DNA of 6,317 nucleotides from Burkholderia sp. (GTDB lineage Bacteria; Pseudomonadota; Gammaproteobacteria; Burkholderiales; Burkholderiaceae), in assembly GCA_028292565.1 (NCBI GenBank), contig JAQGMD010000344.1, forward strand, positions 1-6,317. Reading direction: 5' to 3'. Position 1 is the stretch's first letter. Each line of letters begins with the position of its first letter. Below, piece after piece: positions 1 to 4,232 of this stretch. The position numbers and the translations under genes are program-made. A model generated the notes under the pieces. It did no database searches. It was not told the origin of the DNA and saw only the letters and a list, made by a program, of their open reading frames with translations.

Positions 1-247
1 TGCGCGCCGCAACCGCGGCCTGAACTCCAACTTCATCGTTCGCAAGATTTCGTCCGGCGAAGGCGTGGAGCGTACATTCCAGCTGTATTCCCCGCTGATC
101 GCTTCGATCGAAGTCAAGCGTCGCGGTGATGTGCGTCGTGCCAAGCTGTACTATCTGCGTGAGCGTTCCGGTAAATCGGCACGTATCAAGGAAAAGCTGC
201 CGGCCCGTAAAGCAGCAAAAGCTGCTGCCGTGAAAGCTGCAGAGTAA
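1..247 (+). CDS. rplS: 50S ribosomal protein L19, C-terminal part
   Basis: This is the 3' end of the gene for L19, a protein of the large ribosomal subunit that lies at the 30S-50S interface. The gene enters from the left edge; the first complete codon begins at base 2, and 81 residues are visible before the TAA at 245-247, which is followed at once by a second in-frame stop, TAG. Recognisable L19 blocks are [22 protein letters not shown], shortened here to [15 protein letters not shown], then [31 protein letters not shown] and [11 protein letters not shown]. The tail is a lysine/alanine-rich extension ([14 protein letters not shown]), as in many betaproteobacterial L19 proteins, which are longer than the roughly 115-residue E. 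coli protein. In related bacteria the gene ends the rpsP-rimM-trmD-rplS operon, and the strong terminator just downstream fits that. The true start lies outside the window. Confidence 0.97.
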   Translation, partial: ARRNRGLNSNFIVRKISSGEGVERTFQLYSPLIASIEVKRRGDVRRAKLYYLRERSGKSARIKEKLPARKAAKAAAVKAAE

Positions 248-265
248 TAGGCAAGAGTTGTATGG

Positions 266-292
266 AAAAGGGCACCCGGTGGTGCCCTTTTT
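266..292 (+). terminator. Intrinsic terminator of rplS
   Basis: A perfect 11-bp inverted repeat (AAAAGGGCACC / GGTGCCCTTTT) with a 4-base loop CGGT begins 18 bases after the rplS stop and ends in a run of five T. The A-run on the left arm pairs with the T-run, so the hairpin could also work in the reverse direction. It is the textbook shape of a Rho-independent terminator and probably closes the ribosomal protein operon. Confidence 0.93.
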
Positions 293-349
293 GCGTTTTC
301 ACGTTGGCTTTCGTCCAGACCACTCACGTTCGTTACCATCCTTCCAGCC

Positions 350-358
350 TGTTATGAT
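350..358 (+). promoter_or_regulatory. Extended -10 promoter candidate for the NUDIX gene
   Basis: TGtTATGAT has the TGn extension plus a -10 hexamer matching TATAAT at five of six positions. No good -35 box is visible 16-18 bases upstream, which extended -10 promoters can tolerate. It lies after the rplS terminator and about 70 bases before the TTG start of the NUDIX gene, so it would give a leader of about 65 bases. The call is sequence-based only. Confidence 0.42.
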
Positions 359-419
359 CGAGCCAGTACAGATCCGAGCTTTCATTCCGTCACTCCCTAT
401 TAAAAGCTCAGCAAGCGCC

Positions 420-427
420 AGGAAAAA
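420..427 (+). promoter_or_regulatory. Ribosome binding site deciding a TTG start
   Basis: AGGAAAAA, with its AGGA core 7 bases before the TTG at 431, is the only Shine-Dalgarno-like site here. An in-frame TAA at 401-403 excludes any start further upstream, so the NUDIX gene most likely starts at this TTG. Confidence 0.65.
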
Positions 428-430
428 GCT

Positions 431-1102
431 TTGTCAAAATTAAGTTTCGATCCGGAAGACGTTCCCGTTGAATCCCTTGCCGCAGAGCCAGCCGTTGCGC
501 CCGAGAGGCTGTCCGCGGAGTGGCTACGCCTACGCTTTACCAACCCGCCTAATTGGACGCCGGAGCACACCGACGAACACCGCCTTCGCCACAGCATCAA
601 GTCGCCGACGCCGGCCGCGGTGCTGATGCCGATCGTGCAGCGGGAAGAGGGACTGTCCCTGTTGCTGACGCAACGTACCGCGCATTTGCACGACCACGCA
701 GGGCAGGTCAGCTTGCCGGGCGGGCGGGTAGACAAGATCGATACGTCCGCGATCGAAACCGCGCTGCGTGAAACCGAAGAAGAGGTCGGGCTGGCGCGAC
801 GTCATATTGAAGTGCTTGGCACGCTGCCCGACTACGTTACCGGGACCGGCTTTCGCGTGACGCCGGTGGTGTCCCTGGTACAGCCGCCTTTCGAGCTGAA
901 GGCAGATACATTTGAAGTGGCAGAAATCTTCGAAGTGCCGTTGTCATTCCTGATGGACGGCATGAACCATCAGCGCCGCACGGTCGACCTGCCGAATGAC
1001 ATGGGCCGCCGCACGTTTTACGCGATGCCCTATGGCCGATTTTTCATCTGGGGCGCAACCGCGGGAATGCTGCGCAATCTGTTTCATTTTCTGCGCGCCT
1101 GA
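431..1102 (+). CDS. CoA pyrophosphatase-type NUDIX hydrolase
   Basis: The 223-residue product is a cytoplasmic NUDIX hydrolase of the CoA pyrophosphatase subfamily (NudL/YeaB, Nudt7-like), whose members split coenzyme A or its derivatives into 3',5'-ADP and 4'-phosphopantetheine using Mg or Mn. The subfamily signature that precedes the NUDIX box is clear at residues 77-98: LLLTQRTAHLHDHAGQVSLP followed by GG. The catalytic helix is at 113-121 (RETEEEVGL), with the metal-binding glutamates E114, E117 and E118. The spacer between GG and this helix (RVDKIDTSAIETAL) follows the subfamily pattern rather than the canonical G-x5-E-x7. Residues 1-60 form a poorly conserved, Pro/Glu-rich lead; the rest is a normal NUDIX fold. 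The start is TTG 431. The gene sits alone between the rplS terminator and the CobD-like gene. NudL is the nearest named homologue, but true orthology and substrate are inferred. Confidence 0.93.
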   Translation: MSKLSFDPEDVPVESLAAEPAVAPERLSAEWLRLRFTNPPNWTPEHTDEHRLRHSIKSPTPAAVLMPIVQREEGLSLLLTQRTAHLHDHAGQVSLPGGRVDKIDTSAIETALRETEEEVGLARRHIEVLGTLPDYVTGTGFRVTPVVSLVQPPFELKADTFEVAEIFEVPLSFLMDGMNHQRRTVDLPNDMGRRTFYAMPYGRFFIWGATAGMLRNLFHFLRA

Positions 1103-1113
1103 ACCCGAAGGCG

Positions 1114-1140
1114 ATTTGCGGCGCTACGCTACCCGCAAAT
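1114..1140 (+). terminator. Hairpin after the NUDIX gene, weak terminator candidate
   Basis: ATTTGCGG and CCGCAAAT form a perfect 8-bp stem around an 11-base loop, starting 12 bases after the NUDIX stop. No T-run follows, so intrinsic termination would be inefficient. It may instead stabilise the 3' end of the transcript, or be chance. The remaining bases up to 1218 show no convincing promoter. Confidence 0.28.
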
Positions 1141-1218
1141 TGAAGTGTGACGAGCCACAGTCGTTTGATTACCACGTTGCGCTGCGTTATCGTATGGGCT
1201 ACGCATTTATAAGGCAGC

Positions 1219-2178
1219 ATGATGACTTTTTTATCCATTCTTTGCGCACTGCTGATCGAGCAAGTCAAACCGCTGCGCGCGGACAATCCCATCTATTCGC
1301 TGATCAGAACGCTCGCGGCCCGCATGGAAGTGTCGTTCAACGCCGGACAGGAGGGCCACGGCCGCATGGCGTGGATCATCATGATGCTCATATTGATGGT
1401 GCCGACTGCGCTGGTGTACTGGTTTTTGGCCTGGATCAGCCCATTTGCGGCACTCATCTGGAATATCCTGATCGTTTACCTGACGCTGGGTTTTCGTCGC
1501 TACAGCCATTACTTCACCTCCATCCAGCTCGCGCTTAATAGCGGCGACGAGGCGACCGCCCGTTCCTTGTTGGCCGAGTGGACCGGCCAGGACACCACCG
1601 CGATGGAAGTGCATGAAATATCACGCATTGCGGTCGAGGAGGCGCTGGTCACCACGCATCGGAATGTATTCGGTGTGTTCTTCTGGTTCCTGATGCCGTT
1701 CGGGCCGGCGGGTGCGGTGATGTATCGTGTTGCCGAACACCTCACCGTCGCATGGAACAAGCCGGACCACCTTAAGAACGAATCGTTTGGCCGGTTCGCC
1801 GGCACGGCGTTTTACTGGATCGACTGGATTCCCGCGCGGCTGACCGCAATTGCCTTTGCGATCGTGGGCAATTTCGAGGATGCCATTTATGCATGGCGCA
1901 ACTTCGCCCATCGCTGGTCGGACGAAGCGATTGGCATCATTGTTTCCGCGGGCGGCGGAGCGATGGGCCTGCGCCTGGGCACGTCGGCACAGGTCGCCGC
2001 GGCCGTGGTGCCCGCCGATGCGTCCACCGTCGATTCGATGGCGCTTGAAAGCGACAGCCCGCCAGGTGAAGAGGCGACCGCGCGGGCGTTGCAAAGCACT
2101 GTTGGCCTGGTCTGGCGCGCATTGCTGTTGTGGATGCTGCTGCTGTTGTTGCTGTCGTTCGCAGTGTGGCTGGGCTAG
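1219..2178 (+). CDS. CobD/CbiB (AmpE-like) family inner membrane protein
   Basis: This 319-residue polytopic membrane protein belongs to the CobD/CbiB superfamily, which includes adenosylcobinamide-phosphate synthase and the related AmpE signalling protein. Hydrophobic segments lie near residues 2-13, 50-70, 74-91, 147-168, 205-218 and 298-318. Family motifs are FWFLMPFGPAGAVMYR at 155-170, matching the usual PGA-x-x-YR, and DWIPARLTA at 202-210, matching the D-x-x-PARL signature. The lower-complexity stretch 251-295 is rich in Ala, Ser and Glu and precedes a Leu-rich last segment. An in-frame TAA at 1210-1212 forces a start at ATG 1219 or ATG 1222; AAGG at 1211-1214 is 4 bases from the first and 7 from the second, so ATG 1222 may be the one used. 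No other cobalamin genes are in view, so a role in B12 synthesis cannot be assumed; an AmpE-like regulatory role is the alternative. Confidence 0.87.
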   Translation: MMTFLSILCALLIEQVKPLRADNPIYSLIRTLAARMEVSFNAGQEGHGRMAWIIMMLILMVPTALVYWFLAWISPFAALIWNILIVYLTLGFRRYSHYFTSIQLALNSGDEATARSLLAEWTGQDTTAMEVHEISRIAVEEALVTTHRNVFGVFFWFLMPFGPAGAVMYRVAEHLTVAWNKPDHLKNESFGRFAGTAFYWIDWIPARLTAIAFAIVGNFEDAIYAWRNFAHRWSDEAIGIIVSAGGGAMGLRLGTSAQVAAAVVPADASTVDSMALESDSPPGEEATARALQSTVGLVWRALLLWMLLLLLLSFAVWLG

Positions 2179-2204
2179 ATTCCAGACCGTCCCGTTACTT
2201 ACCC

Positions 2205-2237
2205 GCGGGCCGAACTTGTTCGGCCCGCAACGTTTTA
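2205..2237 (+). terminator. Terminator after the CobD-like gene
   Basis: A perfect, very GC-rich 10-bp stem (GCGGGCCGAA / TTCGGCCCGC) with the 4-base loop CTTG lies 26 bases after the stop codon. The tail AACGTTTTA holds only four consecutive T and is offset from the stem, so it is a good but not ideal intrinsic terminator. Confidence 0.72.
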
Positions 2238-2287
2238 CGACCGCCCCTGCCACCTAATTCCCTGCTTTTCGTTCCCGCCCGGCGGCC

Positions 2288-2293
2288 TATACT
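2288..2293 (+). promoter_or_regulatory. Possible -10 box (TATACT)
   Basis: TATACT matches the -10 consensus at five of six positions in otherwise GC-rich sequence. The T-rich CTTTTC about 17 bases upstream is a poor -35 box. If used, transcription would begin near 2300 and give a leader of about 70 bases for the small ORF at 2370, or about 210 bases for the DUF3579 gene. Confidence 0.3.
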
Positions 2294-2369
2294 CAAAACA
2301 TTTCCAAGATACCGGTTACACCCAGCGCACGGGTTAACCGTCTCATAAGCAACTTGGGGAGAAGACACG

Positions 2370-2501
2370 TTGCACGTTCTGAGACCGGAAATGCTACGGT
2401 ATCTGACACGGCACACAAAGACCGGCGCGCCGTCGCATACGAACATCAAAAATTTTCACCTCGCGGGTGTTGTGTCGCTTCAAGTCTTCTATAAGATATA
2501 A
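2370..2501 (+). CDS. Possible small ORF, 43 codons, unknown function
   Basis: A TTG codon at 2370 is preceded by a strong Shine-Dalgarno, GGGGAG at 2356-2361, with an ideal 8-base spacing. The frame stays open for 43 codons and ends at TAA 2499-2501, 9 bases before the ATG at 2511. The peptide begins MHVLRPEMLRYLTRHTKTG and is basic (several Arg, Lys and His). It has no signal peptide or membrane segment, and I recognise no family. It lies in the same frame as the DUF3579 ORF but is separated from it by TAA and TGA. It could be a leader peptide, a free-standing small protein, a remnant of an older longer N-terminus, or chance. The strong ribosome site is the main argument for it; the peptide itself has no recognisable feature. 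Confidence 0.28.
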   Translation: MHVLRPEMLRYLTRHTKTGAPSHTNIKNFHLAGVVSLQVFYKI

Positions 2502-2502
2502 T
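2497..2502 (+). promoter_or_regulatory. Perfect -10 box (TATAAT) at the DUF3579 gene
   Basis: TATAAT sits inside an AT-rich island (2490-2512) that contrasts with the GC-rich surroundings. A -35 partner is poor: TTGTGT at 2470-2475 is 21 bases away. Transcription from here would begin near 2509, almost on the ATG at 2511, which implies either leaderless translation or the use of the later ATG at 2583. Confidence 0.35.
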
Positions 2503-2510
2503 ATGTATGA

Positions 2511-2927
2511 ATGGTAGGCCTGCCGCCACAAAATGGCGCCAGGACAGTCAACATAGCAACCGCTATTGAACACGCCTCACACATGGCCGAACAAGCGCAA
2601 AAACCCCCTATACCAGCCGAAGAATTTTTCATCCAGGGCCTGACCAGCGATGGAAAACAGTTTCGTCCCAGCGACTGGGCCGAACGCTTGTGCGGAGTGA
2701 TGTCGTGCTTCCGCCCGGAAGGTTCCGGCGGCCCCCACGCGCATTTGCAGTACTCGCCGTATGTCCGGCCCACGGTGTTGGGCGGGGTAAAGTCGGTAGT
2801 GGTCAATGCGGCGTTACGGCAGATCGAGCCACTGGCTTATCACTTCGTCGTGAATTTTGCGAAGGACAATGATTTGCTGATTGTCGACGCTTGCTTGCTG
2901 CCTGACACCGACACGAAGAAGGCTTAG
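2511..2927 (+). CDS. DUF3579 family protein, function unknown
   Basis: The 138-codon ORF encodes a small soluble protein that I recognise as the DUF3579 family, a conserved group of unknown function that I associate with betaproteobacteria. The conserved block starts near residue 37: EEFFIQGLTSDGKQFRPSDW, then AERLCGVMSCFRP, followed by HLQYSPYVRPTVLGGVKSVV and a C-terminal part (LAYHFVVNFAKDNDLLIVDA). There is no signal peptide or membrane span. Residues 1-24 look unlike a conserved N-terminus, and no Shine-Dalgarno precedes ATG 2511, so the in-frame ATG at 2583 (114 residues, starting MAEQAQKPPIPAEE) is a serious alternative; it also lacks a clear ribosome site. The gene stands alone on its strand and is convergent with the SRPBCC gene. 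No reaction or partner can be proposed from the sequence. Confidence 0.85.
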   Translation: MVGLPPQNGARTVNIATAIEHASHMAEQAQKPPIPAEEFFIQGLTSDGKQFRPSDWAERLCGVMSCFRPEGSGGPHAHLQYSPYVRPTVLGGVKSVVVNAALRQIEPLAYHFVVNFAKDNDLLIVDACLLPDTDTKKA

Positions 2928-2954
2928 TGCGGTTTCGTTTTGGCGTGCTGAGGC

Positions 2955-2975
2955 AGGGTGCGCATGGGGCACCCT
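2955..2975. terminator. GC hairpin between convergent genes
   Basis: AGGGTGC and GCACCCT form a 7-bp stem around a 7-base loop, 28 bases after the DUF3579 stop and 20 bases beyond the SRPBCC stop on the other strand. Neither side has a T-run. Its position suggests a shared weak terminator for both directions. Confidence 0.35.
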
Positions 2976-2994
2976 CCATCACCCCCTTACAGGT

Positions 2995-3489
2995 TTAATC
3001 TTCAGCCAGCACTCGGTGTGAAATCCTGACCAGCCGCGCACCGAGCAGGCGCGCCAGCCCCTCGGCGCCGTTCTGCATCAGGGCATGGTGGTTTTGCTGG
3101 AACACGGAACGCGCCAGTGGCGCCAACAGATTCATCCACGGTTTCGTCGTGCGCACACGCCATTCGTATCGCACCGTTGTGATTCCCCGATCGTACGAGA
3201 ACAGCCAGCGTCCTGTGCCTTCCAGATCGCCTCTCACATCCGCTTCCAGTGCGGCGAGCGGTTCTATGCGGGTGGTGCAAGCGTCAAAGCAGACTTCGTA
3301 GAACAGCCGGCTCTTCCACGTGTAGCGCCGTACGCTTCCAATGCCGTCCGCGTCGCCACCACTCAGCTCTTCAACGTATGCCGCGCCTTGCCACCACTTC
3401 GGCCAGAGCAGTGAGTCGCATATGGCATCGTATACCGCACGCAGCGGCGCCTCGATGCGCCAAAGGGAGACCAGCCGGTACTGAGTCAT
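2995..3489 (-). CDS. SRPBCC (START-like) domain protein
   Basis: The 164-residue product resembles the SRPBCC/polyketide cyclase-type fold, a helix-grip barrel that usually binds hydrophobic ligands. The N-terminus shows the typical first strand and helix (LVSLWRIEAPLRAVYDAICD) followed by the W-P-x-W-W motif at 29-33, where family members commonly have a W-x-x-W or P-x-W motif. A central GIGSVRRYTWKS strand, a GTGRWLFSYD strand and a YEWRVRTTKPWMN strand lead to a long C-terminal helix (about 120-150) that would close the pocket. It is soluble and has no signal peptide. The ATG at 3489 is 19 bases after the stop of the TonB-like gene on the same strand, with no clear Shine-Dalgarno, so translation may depend on the upstream gene. 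Ligand and role are unknown; adjacency to the pilus and TonB-like genes does not indicate one. Confidence 0.8.
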   Translation of the reverse strand: MTQYRLVSLWRIEAPLRAVYDAICDSLLWPKWWQGAAYVEELSGGDADGIGSVRRYTWKSRLFYEVCFDACTTRIEPLAALEADVRGDLEGTGRWLFSYDRGITTVRYEWRVRTTKPWMNLLAPLARSVFQQNHHALMQNGAEGLARLLGARLVRISHRVLAED

Positions 3490-3508
3490 GATGAATGAGG
3501 ATCGCGTT

Positions 3509-4174
3509 TCATTGCACGGTGACGGGCGCCACTACGACGGGAGCCACCGCTTGTTCCAGTGTAACCTCAATGCTGAGTTCGCTTTTGACCGGCACGTCGC
3601 CGACTTTCCCGGGACTGAATCTGACTGTCGCAAAGGCAGCCCTGAGGAAGCGCTGCCCTTGCTCCGACAGCAATTCCTCCTCGATCACCACCTCGTCGAT
3701 TTCGCCCTGTTCATTGATAAGCAAGTGCACCCGCATGGGGCGCCGCGGCATGCCGGGAAGGACTTCGACCTTTTGCAAAGAAATATCCTGCAACAGCACT
3801 GGCATTTCCGTCAGTTCACTTATCAGGAAGTAGTGCGGACCGGCCTTGGTTAAACCCGGGAAAAGCGAAGTGTCGTCGCCTGTGTCCTGCCTGACGGTGC
3901 GCGACCGCGTCGGATTGGCCGGTGCTTCCACTGCGCCAGTCGCAGGTCCCGGGTCCGTCGCATCCGGGATCGAGGAGTGGGCGGCAGCTTCAGGCCTTGC
4001 AGTCTCCCGCTCGTTGTCCGGCGCATGCAAGTTCGCCACGATCGTTCCTGCAGGCAGTTGTGGGGGAATGTGACCCGCTGTCATTCCCTTGCCATTTCCG
4101 AACGCGGAAGCGATGCCGACATGCAGGGCGACAGACAGCAGCAGCGCCGACAGATGGCATGTCCGATTTCTCAT
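3509..4174 (-). CDS. TonB C-terminal-domain protein (energy transducer-like)
   Basis: The 221-residue protein has TonB-family architecture. An N-terminal hydrophobic segment (about 8-25, SALLLSVALHVGIASAF, with the SxxLH pattern seen in TonB anchors) would fix it in the inner membrane. A Pro/Ala/Glu-rich linker spans about 37-105, and a C-terminal domain spans about 115-207. That domain starts with HYFLISELTEMPVLLQDI, continues with MRVHLLINEQGEIDEVVIEE and ends with FATVRFSPGKVGDVPVKSEL, the typical TonB-C pattern in which an F-x-PG/PA element precedes G-x-PV. An in-frame TAG at 4178-4180 rules out a longer N-terminus, so ATG 4174 is the start, though no good Shine-Dalgarno precedes it. True TonB proteins usually sit with exbB/exbD, absent here; instead the gene follows pilY1. 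It may energise or anchor an outer membrane component, or only share the fold. Confidence 0.83.
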   Translation of the reverse strand: MRNRTCHLSALLLSVALHVGIASAFGNGKGMTAGHIPPQLPAGTIVANLHAPDNERETARPEAAAHSSIPDATDPGPATGAVEAPANPTRSRTVRQDTGDDTSLFPGLTKAGPHYFLISELTEMPVLLQDISLQKVEVLPGMPRRPMRVHLLINEQGEIDEVVIEEELLSEQGQRFLRAAFATVRFSPGKVGDVPVKSELSIEVTLEQAVAPVVVAPVTVQ

Positions 4175-4194
4175 GGGCTACTGGCTGCGCGCGC

Positions 4195-4222
4195 ATGACG
4201 GGGTGCCGGGGCACCCCGTCAT
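4195..4222 (-). terminator. Perfect 13-bp inverted repeat between pilY1 and the TonB-like gene
   Basis: ATGACGGGGTGCC and GGCACCCCGTCAT are perfect reverse complements separated by only two bases. The repeat begins 11 bases after the pilY1 stop and ends 20 bases before the TonB-like start on the - strand. The hairpin would be very stable, but no T-run follows, so it may attenuate or stabilise the pilY1 message rather than fully terminate. A protein-binding palindrome is the alternative. Confidence 0.5.
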
Positions 4223-4232
4223 TCAAGCCAGG

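Larger units (their letters stand above)
2179..2510. other. 332-base intergenic region
   Basis: There is no long gene here. From left to right it contains the terminator of the CobD-like gene, a TATACT box, a Shine-Dalgarno with a TTG small ORF, and an AT-rich end with a perfect TATAAT directly before the DUF3579 gene. I could not fold any part of it into a tRNA or a riboswitch that I recognise. Confidence 0.6.

Noticed and set aside
996..1538. A 180-codon + strand frame bridging the NUDIX gene and the CobD-like gene
   Set aside because: It overlaps two well-supported genes in another frame and its product is His/Arg/Gln-rich without any domain; it is a shadow frame.
2103..2172. CTG/TTG-rich repeat-like tract near the end of the CobD-like gene
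   Set aside because: It is explained by leucine codons of the last membrane segment and shows no regular repeat unit.
2310..2340. Inverted repeat CGGTTA...TAACCG as an operator or riboswitch stem
   Set aside because: Only six pairs with a long loop and a bulge; such a repeat is expected by chance in a region of this size.
2195..2449. An 84-codon - strand frame covering most of the 2179-2510 intergenic region
   Set aside because: It runs through the terminator hairpin of the CobD-like gene, has no recognisable domain, and its composition looks like chance openness in GC-rich DNA.
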